Source of the DNA: Amphiura filiformis
Taxonomy: Eukaryota > Echinodermata > Ophiuroidea > Amphilepidida > Amphiuridae
Direction: 5' to 3'
Assembly: GCF_039555335.1 (NCBI RefSeq)
Contig: NC_092631.1
Span: 15,743,805 to 15,807,804, forward strand
DNA length: 64,000 nt
Shown here: positions 22,881 through 33,538 of the stretch, piece by piece
Layout: each line of letters opens with the position of its first letter
Position numbering within the stretch: the stretch's first letter is position 1
Program-made: the position numbers and the translations under genes
Notes under the pieces: model-generated
Told to the model about the DNA's origin: nothing
What the model saw: only the letters and a program-made list of their open reading frames with translations
Database searches by the model: none

Positions 22881-23250
22881 AAGGGGCTGTGCAATAGTTA
22901 TGAGCCCCCAGCCAAATATCGCTTGCCCTCCTCTCGGCCTGCCAAAAATCGCTTGCCCTCCCTCTCGGTCCGCCAAAAAATCTTTGCCCCCCCTTTACAC
23001 ATGCCAAATTTTTGAGATCCCAATTTTCAAACTTTAAATGGTCTAGATATATGTTGCGAGCGCAGCGAGCAGCAAAATTTGCATATTAAAGCGTTTCTGT
23101 TCTGTTTTCCTAAGCCTTTTTAGAACGTTATATTGAAAAGGCGCCTTATAAATGTGTGCCAAAAATCGCTTGCCCCCCTCTCGGCTCGCCAAAAATTTCT
23201 TTCCCCCAATTTTACCCTCCCTAGGGCTCATAATTATTGCACAGTCCCTT
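22881..23250. mobile_element. MITE with GGGGCTGTGCAATA ends
   Basis: The ends are AAGGGGCTGTGCAATAGTTA and TAATTATTGCACAGTCCCTT, continuing into GAGCCC/GGGCTC. The flanks repeat ATT (left 'ttatt', right 'attga'), consistent with a 3-bp target duplication. The interior repeats the words 'aatcgcttgcc' and 'ctctcgg' and carries 'gcgagcgcagcgagc'. A truncated relative with one intact end lies at 49890-50088. Confidence 0.8.
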
Positions 23251-23274
23251 ATTGATGCATCGATATGTGTTATT

Positions 23275-23772
23275 AATGAACTATTGACTAATTAATGAAC
23301 TATTGACTAATTAATGAACTATTGACTAATTAATGAACTATTGACTAATTTATGAACTATTGACTAATTAATGAACTATTGACTAATTTATGAACTATTG
23401 ACTAATTAATGAACTATTGACTAATTAATGAACTATTGACTAATTAATGAACTATTGAATAATTAATGAACTATTGACTAATTAATGAACTATTGACTAA
23501 TTAATGAACTATTGACTAATTAATGAACTATTGACTAATTAATGAACTATTGACTAATTATTGAAATATTGACCAATTAATGAACTATTGACTAATTAAT
23601 GAACTATTGACTAATCAATGAACTATTGACTAATTTATGAACTATTGAATAATCAATGAACTATTGACTAATTTATGAACTATTGACTAATTTGTGAACT
23701 AGTGACTAATTTATGAACTATTGACTAATTTGTGAACTAGTGACTAATTTATGAACTATTGACTAATTAATG
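23275..23772. repeat. 19-bp minisatellite, about 26 copies
   Basis: The unit is ATGAACTATTGACTAATTA, with few variants (TTTATGAAC, AATCAATG, GTGAACTAGTG towards the 3' end). It abuts the right arm of the TTAA-flanked inverted repeat. Variants cluster at the 3' end, as expected if the array grew from its middle or 5' part. Confidence 0.97.
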
Positions 23773-25135
23773 TTATTTTGCCAATACATTACGAACAAAG
23801 ATTATATGTTTTCAAAATTTTAAAGGGGGGTAACCCTATCGGTTTAGGATATGGATTCTCTTCAAACTTACAATGTCAAATATTGTCCCCTTTATCCATC
23901 TATGTGAGAAAACGGGAACAATTTCAGCATAAATGTGAATAATTAGCATATTAGCAAGCCAATACACTGGTACGCGTGCATTGCATTCTGGTCAGGCATC
24001 CCGAAACAACGGCCGAGTGCATGTCCCGGTGGAAACAGGAAGTGTTCGCCTTGGCACTGAAAACCGGCTCGCCCCTGTTCACTTTTATACCCTCTATTCA
24101 TACTGATTAATCTTAAAAAACATTACATATCACTGCGCTCATTATCATTCTTGACAAGATAGCCCATGTTATATTTACTTCGCTTAATTATTTCTTTATT
24201 TTTAGCAATATCATCCACATTTTCACATATTTATGATTTTTCTTTATTTTATTTTTTAACTAATTTTTTAATAGGGGGAGGTGCTCTCATATTTTTTTTC
24301 ATATTCCTCGTATCATGCTTGACAATATAGGTCATGTTTCCTTATTTATTTCGCCTCTTATGTATTTCTTTATTTTTGTTTTTGTTTAATATCATTATAG
24401 CGCCATCTATAGTTTTTGATGTAATATGTATTTTTGCGGACGAATTGGTACTGGGGTGAAGTCTTCCGAATCTATTCCGATTTCATTCTATGACTACCCA
24501 AAACTCCCGTGTCGTGTAAAATGCGGCCAACTGGTACCCTGTAACAAGGTGTTTTTTTCAAGATTTCTTCGGAAACACAACGATTTGAAGCGTCAAATTG
24601 CAGGATGGTAATGAGAAAAATACGATTCATTTTATTATATCAAAAACTCATCAACAATGAGAAAAATCGGGGGGATGATGCTGTTGATCGGGTTACGGAC
24701 CTTTAATTGATATTTCTTTATGATGAACAGGATAATTTATTGATGATATGGATGGACCAGCGCAAGCATTGTTAGTCAATCGACAGATTGATATCAGTTC
24801 CATTGCCCACAAAGAATAGGCGATACCACATACATCTATTGCCCACAATGTACCACAAAACGTAAACCTTTCTCGAATTATGTCATGATGTTGTATTATC
24901 ATCGATACATAAATAAAGATGGTTTTAATGGAAATCTGTATTTTTATACAGATTTTTACTTTGCTTACCCTGAGGTAAATACAAAGTTGTACTCAAGGGG
25001 CACAGGCATATGTACCTCTTTGAGGATGGGGCACTTTCACCCCATGTTTTCTCTGCGGCGGACTTACCCTGAACTGGAAGCGGACTTGCCTCATCCGCGT
25101 ATTATGCAACATATTGATAATAAAAAAAAATAAAA

Positions 25136-25532
25136 TAAATTTCGGTGTTTTATATAGCGCCTTTTCCGGATCTTAGAGGGATCAAAGCGCTGTAACTTCG
25201 CTGCCATGGTGAATCTTCACAATCAGATCGCATCAACTAGGCTGGTTGCAGCCGAACTTGGCGCAAACCTATCCGCACTTAGATTGTAACATCCACCAAT
25301 TATCTATGCAGCTCCCCAAATTCCATTGGGTGAAGGAAGTTTTTGATAGCCAAACAACTAATCACCGATTTTTTGAAAGCAGGAGGAAACCGGAGATCCC
25401 GGAGAAAACCTGCGAGAGCGAGCATGGAATCGGGATAAACCAAGTGCACATGAGTCCTTGGGCCGCGCCGGGGCTTGAACCCGGGACCTCAGTGGTGCAA
25501 AGCGAGGGAACTACCGCTGCGCTAACTCGCCC
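25136..25532 (-). mobile_element. SINE, full-length-looking, minus strand
   Basis: Read on the minus strand it starts GGCGAGTTAGCGCAGCGGTA (box A) and has GGTCCCGGGTTCAAGCCCCG (box B), a tRNA-type head. The body includes the complement of 'aaccggagatcccggagaaa' and the 3' end contains GGCGCTATATAAAACACCG. The 3' phrase 'gcgctatataaa' is also present at the LINE 3' end at 41150, suggesting that the SINE borrows a LINE tail. An A-rich stretch lies outside the 3' end on the + strand (25120-25135). Confidence 0.85.
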
Positions 25533-26089
25533 TCAATAATCATACCATTAAACCAGGTAAAACTACTGGAAAGCATATTTTAAATTTTTTATTTGGTATT
25601 AGTATTACTCATACCTCCTAAACCATAATCCTCCCAAAGTTGTAAACAAAATGTTTTTTGTTTACTTTGAACCCCCTAAATTGTACCCATCCAATATATT
25701 TATATTTATTGTCTTCCCGGAAGACAATGACTGCCCAATATAATCTTACTGTAAAAAGAAACATTTGCCTTGAATACATGTATAGTTATGCAATATATAT
25801 TTTGATTTTTTCTGGTTAGGGCGAACTAACCCCACCGTATGGGCGAACTTGTCCCATAATTCGTATGACATTATGAGGCCACCTGAATTCTTCCCAAAAT
25901 CCAAGATGGCAACCAAAATACCAAAATTCTACTAAAAAGTCCGAGAATAAGTTAACAACGGTTGAGGCACAATTCTACAATGTTTGTGCCCTATTCAAAT
26001 GTTGATAGTACAGTGGCAGTACAGTCAAATGGCGGCGTGGAGTTAGCAGTTCTTTATATTTTTGCAAACGTGAACGTTTATGAAATATG

Positions 26090-27223
26090 TTTCAAACTCC
26101 TGGGCTCGCCAATATTATACAGAAATCCTGGGTTCAACCCCCGGGTTCAACCGTCTCTAAAATCTACTCTCTAAATTCTCATTGAAACTACTTACTTCGG
26201 TCATGTCTTAATAACTATGAAGACAAAACAGTCAGTTTTTATTGGTTGGGGTGCGTGTCACAGTGTCAACACCCTGTATTATACATATTTTTTCCATACA
26301 GGTCCACCTGGAACTTAAGGTTGGTCTGAACCCTGGAATTATGGAAACTTTCGGGCCTCATAACTTCTAAATTGTTGGTCTAAAGTATATATAAGTATAC
26401 ATATTTAGAATGGTAAAGACTTGATAAGTTCATCTGTGAGGTCAAATTTGGGCCATTTTTGGCCCAAAATCCCCAAAATAACGGTTTTGGCCCACTTCTT
26501 CTTCGTGCACCGTAACAAAAAAATTCTTGGGCCAAATTTTTTTTTTTTTAATTTTTAAAAACTAGATCAAAATATCTAAGACCCGTTTTTTCATTTTTTT
26601 GAATTTTGACCAATTTCACCAAAAATATTTGAAATTTGGGCCAATGATTTTTTTGAAAAATCAGCAGTTTTTGACAATTTTTGGTGCAAATTTCTCAAAG
26701 TTGGTCGAAATTAAAAAAAAATGAAAAAACGGGTCCTAGATATTTTGATCTAGTTTTTAAAGATTAATAAAAAAAAAATTTTGGCCCAAGAATTTGTTTG
26801 TTACGGTGTATGAAAAAGAAGTGGGCCAAAAACCGTTATTTTTGGAATTTTGGGCCAAAAATGGCATTTTGGCCCAAATTTGACCTCACAGATGAACTTA
26901 TCAATTCTTTGCCATTCTAAATATATATACTTTTATATACTTTAGACCAACAATTTAGAAGTTATGAGGCCCGAAAGTTTCCATAATTCCAGGGTTCAGA
27001 CCAACCTTAAGTTCCAGGTGGACCTGTATGGAAAAAATATGTATAATACAGGGTGTTGACACTGTGACACGCACCCCAACCAATAAAAACTGACTGTTTT
27101 GTCTTCATAGTTATTAAGACATGACCGAAGTAAGTAGTTTCAATGAGAATTTAGAGAGTAGATTTTAGAGACGGTTGAACCCAGGATTTCTAGTATAATA
27201 TTGGCGAGCCCAGGAGTTTGAAA
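26090..27223. mobile_element. Near-perfect 1.13-kb hairpin element
   Basis: The outer tips are TTTCAAACTCCTGGGCTCGC and its complement. The arms (about 560 bp each) match almost base for base through CAACACCCTGTATTATACAT and GGTCCACCTGGAACTTAAGG to a centre near 26655, where TGATTTTTTTGAAAAATCA is itself a palindrome. The left arm has a 13-bp internal doubling (GGGTTCAACC twice). A further copy of a 50-bp arm segment follows the right tip (27223-27273). There is no ORF of note. A transcript would fold into long double-stranded RNA. Confidence 0.93.
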
Positions 27224-27489
27224 GTTATGAGGCCCGAAAGTTTCCATAATTCCAGGGTTCAGACCAACCTTAACTGAATGGGCTAAACGTGTTCCTTTAT
27301 ACCTATAAAGTATAATTGTAATTCTCAAAATTAAATATATCACAATTTTTACTTTGGATTTCAAAATCTTTACTTATAAAATGCAGTAAAAGATATCCAC
27401 AGCAAGCTGCAAGGCCCCGCTATTAGTATTGCTTTTCGAGTTAGTGTACTGGAAACAAAACCCTGGTTTTACCTGAAAACAAATCGATT

Positions 27490-27720
27490 GTGTAGAATAT
27501 AGAAACTCTGTGGTATCTCATACTCATATGATAGTCATGGTATGCTTAGCACGAGTCGCTCGGCCTATCTCGAACAAAATCGCCATGCTTAGCTGTTGAA
27601 AAACGAGAGGATTCGCTGTACTATCACGGCAATTTTTGACACGAAGATATAGGGATGATGACGATGTGCGTGTGTGATGGCGTGCATCTCTTTTTGGAGT
27701 CATGGACAATATTATTAAGG
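27490..27720 (-). repeat. Repeat shared with 43110-43340 (inverted)
   Basis: The complement of this stretch matches 43110-43340: CGTCATCGTCCCTATATCTTCG, CGTGATAGTACG/GTGATAGTACAG, TTTTTCAACAGCTA and TTTTGTTCGAGATAGGCCGAG. It ends about 155 bp upstream of the ATG of SDR copy 3, so it may be part of that promoter or simply a repeat. Confidence 0.75.
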
Positions 27721-27874
27721 TATTTTAAAGGTGACAAAGGTTGTGGGTATTGTTTGTGTTTGCCAAATATTGTTTTTCTATAATTAATCATGGTAATAAG
27801 ATAAGGAATACATACATCAACTGGCTAGTGTACAGTACTAGTAACTACACACACAGCTAAAAGCTCCTCTGAAA

Positions 27875-30800
27875 ATGTCTTTCGGGTTCATAATATGCTT
27901 ATATGCATTCTTCATCCTTGTTGTGTTAGCCATCTTGTATTTGAGGTACAAACTTAATGGCGGATTTTATCGGCGATATTGTGACCACATAACTACGACT
28001 TTACATGGAAAAACTGCTATTATCACAGGTAGGTGAATTTATACAGTGATCAGTTTGTGATAGTTACTGCGTGAGACAATAAAGTCTCAACTTTAATACG
28101 CCAGCGTAAATTTTGAACAGTGCGTGTCAGTCACGCAATATAGAAAAGCATATAGCTCTCGTAAGTGCTGCGTCAGCTGTGCGTATGTCATTCTCTATCA
28201 AATCACAATGTTATTACACCAGGGACAAGTGATTTGCGCGGAACCTTTTTTTCCGCGCAATTGGCTATTTTTTTCCTATGGGCAGGGATACATGATTTGC
28301 ACTGAAAAAAGGTTCCGCGCAATTTCCTATTTTTTCTCGCAAATCGCCTGTCCCTGCATTAGTCTCGTCCATTGCGAGTATTGCATTTCTCCTGCTGATC
28401 ACACTATAAGAATTAGAGCTAAGCTCGGCCCTTAAAGCCATTGCCTTTAGCGATAATCATTGACAAAATTAATGAGCCTGAATGCGTCCCTAAACTCTGA
28501 TCAATAACGATTTTGCCTACCTCTACCTCCAACTAAGGTTGATGCTATAAAATATTTTTCTTATTTTAGGAGGAAATGCTGGAATTGGCAAAGAAACTGC
28601 CATTGACTTTGCACGTCGTGGAGCACGAGTTATTATTGGCTGCAGAAATCCAAAGAAAGCCACAGAGGCAGTCAAGGTAGGGATAATCAAGTGTGCATGG
28701 GTTGCTCATAATTAGATGGGATGCTTTTCAGTTTTATGAAGTGCTATTATTTGGATAATAGTAATAACTAGATTTCGCGGTTCTCGGGTTGGGCGGTTCT
28801 CGTGATAGGCCTATCTCTAATTACCCAACGCCCGTTACCTATAATACTTGTCCTGACCTTTCAAACTACTATACGATTATGTCTCTCAATGATTAAGACA
28901 CAACTATCGACTCTGTTTTGTAGCTGTGACGCTTACTTCGGAACCTATTTAATCTGAAAACCCATCGTTCGCCTCTTCCAAACCCTGTCCTGCAACCACA
29001 TCGGAGGACCCAAAAATACCCCGAAATTTTAGTAGTGTCTGGATGTAGGCCGTCAATTCAATCGGGAGAAATGTGAACGCAAACGGGTATGTTAATCATG
29101 TCTTTAAAATAGGCCTATTGGTCCGATGAGATCCACCTGTTAGTCACTGTAATGCTTTCCGATGCTCGCATTGCGCCCGTCGGTACTCCGCAGCACTACG
29201 CGATAGCGCACCGCGCACACGCGATACGCACCGCGCGCTCGCGTTATACGCACCGCGAGCACGCGTTAGCGAGCCACTCGCACGCGATAGCGCGCGGACA
29301 GAGGACGGACACGCCATAATTAGTATTAAGATAATACTAATACTAATTATAATAGTAATACTTATTATAATACTAATACTAATTATAATACTAATTATAA
29401 TACTAATACTAATTATAATACTAATACTAATTATAATACTAATACTAATTATAATACTAATACTAAAACTAATTATAATACAAATACTATACTAATTATA
29501 ATACTAATACTAATACTAATTAAATGTGAACATGTTTTTTTTTCTTTTTGTCATTTTTGTAATAACTTTTTTATGTTTATTGGCATTTTATTCAGGAAAT
29601 TCGAAGACGCTCTAGAAGCAGCAATGTAGTATATATTCCACTAGAACTTTCTGATCAAGATTCCGTCCGAGAATTTGCCAACACTATATTGAGCCAAGAA
29701 TCAAGAATTGATTATCTAATCAATAATGCAGGTAATATTATATTAACAAAATACAGGTTGTATCTAATCGCGCGGTTTGTCGGCATGCCTGTGGTTCAAC
29801 AGCGTAAAAGTGGCGTCGCTGCCAAACTCGAGTTGAAACATATTGTAAAAAGTGGCTTGCTGTTTTTGGAATCATGCTGAATAATTTGGGTGAGCTGGTG
29901 CGCTAATCCAAGTGCTGGCCCTGTAGCGCTTTTATCCATTGATGCCAAACGTAGTAGCGTCAATCCCAAAGTGCGATTGCTACGACCATAATGATGTCAA
30001 ATGTGATATTTTCATATGTCATGTGCATTAAGACATTATTTCTCTATTTGCGCTACTAATGTTGGAGGAATCCTTCAGTTAACGGGCAGCATTGTTCCAA
30101 TGAAATGTCAATGTTTTACTTTATTTATAGGTATCGGCGAAGCAGCAAAGGGTCACGTCAACAAAGAAGGCTATAATATGGTTTTTGCTGTGAATCACTT
30201 GGGACACTTTCTGCTCACAATGTTATTATTGAACAGACTTAAAGAAAGCGCACCTAGTCGTATTATTAATGTCTCATCCATTGGCCATACTATGGCGAAA
30301 GAAGGAGATCTACCTTTTACGCAAAAAGGCGAAGAAGGTAAGCATGTCTGCCTGAATTGATCAGATCCACTCGTCCGCGGGAGCAAAACACGTGATCCTG
30401 CATAAAGTTTGAAATAATTATGTGTATGCAAGGGATAAGATGAGACAGAGAGAATGGAAGGCACTACATCCGGATCCTAGAGCTCTTCTTAAACAGCTTT
30501 TGGGCTATTATGGCTTGCGCTATTCCCAAAACCCATGTCTTACCGACGTGTTACTGCTAACTTGTGTAGTGTGCAGAATTCCACGAGTTTCTCATAACTG
30601 CTGTTGATATTGCCCATGCCGTACATGCCTCTGGGTGGTGCCAAGAAACTGTGGTCCGTCCCTAATTTGTAATCCGACCGTCCCTAAATGTGGCTCGTCC
30701 CTAATTTGCCGTCGAGGTCTCCCAGAACAATGAGGCTCTGTGTATTAACAGACCCTGAAAGGAATTACTAGTGTCATATTATTCAAACTAATTTAGCAAT

Positions 30801-33250
30801 CAACATGAATTGTTTGCAAATAATAAGATCATATTTTATCACCATATGACAGGTCGAATATTTCTACGAGAGTACAATAGAAGCAAACTTGCGCTCGTCT
30901 TATTTACCAAAGAACTTGCGCGGCAACTTGAAGGGTCTGGAGTCACTACCTATTCCTTACATCCGGGTGTTATCAGATCTAGTATTATTGCAACCTTGAA
31001 CGAAGCTAATCCAATGTCCCGAAATAGGTACTGGTGGCTTGTACTCTTCTTTTGGTAGGTATAATAAACACTTTCATCTGAAACAGAGTCATATAGGCCT
31101 TCTTCAAAAATTGGTACAGACGATCAAGTCTGTAGCATGTTCAGCAAGTCTGCAGCATGTTTCTTCAAGTTAGCATGTTTAATGTAAATAGTTCATTTAT
31201 TTAAAAACCTGTAGTGAAAACATTGCTTTGGTTAGGTATACGAGTCCAAGGAAACCACGCATCAATATAAAGGGCCAAAAGAAACAAATAAACAAACGGT
31301 ACGAATTAAGTGGCAATCTATGCTCTTCATAGGCCTTCTATCTGGCAAACGTCAGTACAGACTGTAGCATTGTTCAGCAAGTCTGCAGGATGTTTCTTCA
31401 AGTTAGCAGGTTTAAGGTAAACAAACTCCTGGCCCATTCCATGTCAACTCCAGGGATGTGCACCGCAGCACCTCTTCAATTTTTTTTCTTTTTTCTGTGT
31501 GGTGGTAGATATTGATGAGAAAGTAAAATCCTGAAAAATTGAGCTTCATACTCCATTTCGTTTTCCTGTGGCATCAATTTGAAATTTAGGGGGGTCAGCG
31601 TAAAAAATGTGTCGCAACGCGAACGATGTTTGGAGGTCCATAAATGTATAAAGGAACCCTTTAAAACTTTGAAAATGTATGTATCCTGGGGTACTTTTTC
31701 TGTAGAAATCAAATCTGGTATCAGGAAACTTGTAACCCCTTTACTTTAAAAGATATAGGGCCCTCAAAATGCAACTTCGTCCAACCAGGACCAACTTTGA
31801 GGGGGTCAGAACTCCAAAAGTAAAAATAATTTTAATGTCCATTTTTTTTTGCCAGTCAGAGCCCTTTGGTAGGACATTACTCTTATCCAATATTGAGCAT
31901 ATTAGAATACATTTAGCTGAGATATTACCCATACAAAACCACTTTTTTTTTTTTTTTACCCCCCTGAAAACCAATGTCAGACAATTTGCCCCACCATCAA
32001 TTTCAGGTATGAGGGAAGATATGTTCTTGGACAACATTTCTGAGAGATATTGGCAGATTTGATGGCTTACAACAAAAAGTTTGCCTTCCATAGAGATACA
32101 TTAAATCATTTACATCAAAATCAAAAAGGGTTCCTTTATACATTTATGGACCTCCAAACGTCGTCTTCGCGTTGCGACACATTTTTACGCTGACCCCTAA
32201 ATTTCAAATTGATGCCACGGGAAAACGAAATGGAGTATGAAGCTCAAATTTTCAGGATTTTACTTTCTCATCAATATCTACCACCACACAGAAAAAGAAA
32301 AAATTGAAGAGGTGCTGCGGTGCACATCCCTGAGTTGACATGGAATGGGCCTCCTCAAGAAAGTTTGGAAACTTTCAAAAACGGCTGTATATCAGATATG
32401 TTTGAACTCTATCTCCATATTGTTTCATATCAGTGAAAACATTGTTCTTTCCTGTCAACAATGACACCTCATTTGTGACGCGCCTGAGTAACTTTCTTTG
32501 AAAGACAGAGAGGGCTAAAATGTACCAAACTGACCATTTTCTGCGCTTATCTCGTTGCTTTGAATGAATGAATAAATGAGTGGGTTAATGCAAGAATAAA
32601 AGAATAAATGTAAAGTTGTTTGCAGTATATCATTTTGAATGAAAATGGCTAGGATGGGATTAACAGTTCTTCATAGTGGTCATTTGTAAAAACAGGTTCT
32701 AATCAACCATGGTTCGATTATCAGATCTGGAAAAGGTTCGAGCTATTGGTTAGCTTGAGGCTCGCATACCTCAGAATCAAGTTGCGACAACTTTTGGAGT
32801 TCCCTGCAGTATGATATCCATGATAAAAGCCAAGGTTCGTGAGACCGGAGATGTCAAAGACAGACCCTGAAGTGGCAGCCCAAGAAAATCAACGGCTGCA
32901 GAAGGCCGTTACATCATGCTGCCAGCACTTCGAAACCGTAGACTAATGAAACAGTGGGGTATTCCTTACTCACGTTAACTAATGCAAATGGCGCAGACAA
33001 TAGCAGATTTAGCACATTATGTTTAAGACCTCTCTGTCTTTCAAAGACAGTTACTCAACCGTGGAATACGTTATGGTCACAAATTTGGTGTCATTTTTGA
33101 CAGGAAAGAACAATGTTTGTATTGATATGAAACAATAAATTTTAAATATTTCTGATATACAGCCGTTTCTTCCTTTGGTTCAAAACCTGTTCAAATTTGC
33201 TTTGGTCAGGTATGTCCAAGGAATTAAGCCACAAATAATAAACAAACCCA

Positions 33251-33285
<35 letters not shown>

Positions 33286-33538
33286 TCACAAAAACGGTAC
33301 GAATTAAATGACAAATATTTAACCTTAATCTGTGCTCTTCATTATTTTCAGGCTTGTTGGAAGTAATTCGACAGCCGGAGCACAAACGACCATTTACTGC
33401 GCTCTTGAGAAGTCAATAACACATCTTTCAGGGCGTTATTTTGACAATTGTCGTGTAGCGAAGGAGTCCGAATTAGCTCGTGACGACGGATTGGCAAAGA
33501 AATTATGGGATGTTAGTTGCCGAGCAACTGGTCTTTGA
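27875..33538 (+). CDS. SDR / retinol dehydrogenase 11-14-like, copy 3 (intact)
   Basis: Six exons: 27875-28028, 28570-28676, 29596-29731, 30131-30337, 30853-31054, 33352-33538 (TGA); 993 nt, 330 residues, a usual length for the RDH11-14 group. An N-terminal hydrophobic helix (about residues 4-23, then basic residues) should anchor it to the ER or another membrane. TGGNAGIG (51-58) binds the cofactor and the following [13 protein letters not shown] favours NADP(H). NNAG is at 130-133, the active Asn at 154 in [12 protein letters not shown] at 179-182 and YNRSK at 209-213, so the Asn-Ser-Tyr-Lys tetrad is complete. The C-terminus reads [13 protein letters not shown]...[11 protein letters not shown]. 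The start was chosen because MSFGF opens the only frame reaching the TGxxxGxG exon. Exon 5 is 6 nt shorter than in the other copies. Probable role: NADPH-dependent reduction of retinal or other aldehydes; substrate unproved. Confidence 0.92.
28220..28356. mobile_element. Small fold-back MITE in SDR copy 3 intron 1
   Basis: The ends are CAGGGACAAGTGATTTGCG and CGCAAATCGCCTGTCCCTG. Inner inverted copies of GCGCGGAACC / GGTTCCGCGC follow. It is 137 bp with no coding. Confidence 0.85.
29150..29310. repeat. CpG-rich irregular tandem repeat
   Basis: GC-rich text built from 'cgatagcgcaccgcgcacacg'-type words repeated with variation, in an otherwise AT-rich intron (SDR copy 3 intron 2). It is very dense in CpG. 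It is not a promoter by position. Confidence 0.7.
29315..29525. repeat. AT-rich tandem repeat (AATACTAATACTAATTAT-like)
   Basis: About 200 bp of irregular units mixing AATACT and AATTAT, directly after the CpG-rich block and 70 bp before exon 3 of SDR copy 3. Confidence 0.9.
31431..32351. mobile_element. Fold-back element in SDR copy 3 intron 5
   Basis: The tips are GGCCCATTCCATGTCAACTC and its complement. The arms of about 240 bp share GGGATGTGCACCGCAGCACC, TGGAGGTCCATAAATGTATA and CGCAACGCGAA. The middle (about 31680-32120) is not obviously inverted and has no recognised protein. The open frames on both strands there are unconvincing. Confidence 0.87.
32378..33168 (+). mobile_element. Tc1-like DNA transposon remnant
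   Basis: Inverted ends share ACGGCTGTATATCAGA and then about 130 bp more (CATTGTTCTTTCCTGTCAA, CTTTGAAAGACAGAGAG). Inside, on +, ATG at 32709 opens a Tc1 transposase N-terminus: [14 protein letters not shown], stop, [19 protein letters not shown], then [12 protein letters not shown], stop, [16 protein letters not shown]. This is the paired-like helix-turn-helix and GRPR-like linker. The DDE domain is missing, so it is inactive. It begins 26 bp after the fold-back element. Confidence 0.88.
33250..33290. repeat. (ACA)n microsatellite
   Basis: About 12 CAA triplets in intron 5 of SDR copy 3, some 60 bp upstream of the last exon's acceptor. Confidence 0.9.

Larger units (their letters stand above)
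21130..24702. mobile_element. Inverted TTAA-flanked termini bracketing SDR copy 2 exons 5-6
   Basis: AGGTCCGTAACCCGATC at 21130 and its complement ending at 24702 are each bordered outside by TTAA. Inward, the two sides stay inverted copies: CATCATCCCCCCGA..., GTATTTTTCT..., CTATTGGTTTTGG-like text with GGTTACCCCCC (21545) against GGGGGGTAACCC (23825), and ATATGATTTG-type text. The arms cover about 21130-21625 and 23766-24702; the right arm is longer, with extra sequence at roughly 23880-24420. Between them lie SDR exons 5-6, a MITE and a minisatellite. TTAA with purine-first ends suits Kolobok-like elements. It may be one transposon that swept up host sequence, or two opposite, end-truncated insertions. 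Confidence 0.7.

Noticed and set aside
23275-23772. CRISPR-like array
   Set aside because: Head-to-tail 19-bp units with no spacers, in an animal genome; it is a minisatellite.
24426-24611. 61-codon frame
   Set aside because: Partly the right arm of the TTAA-flanked inverted repeat; no domain.
31741-32091. Overlapping frames on both strands inside the fold-back element
   Set aside because: Composition is poor and driven by T/A runs; no motif.
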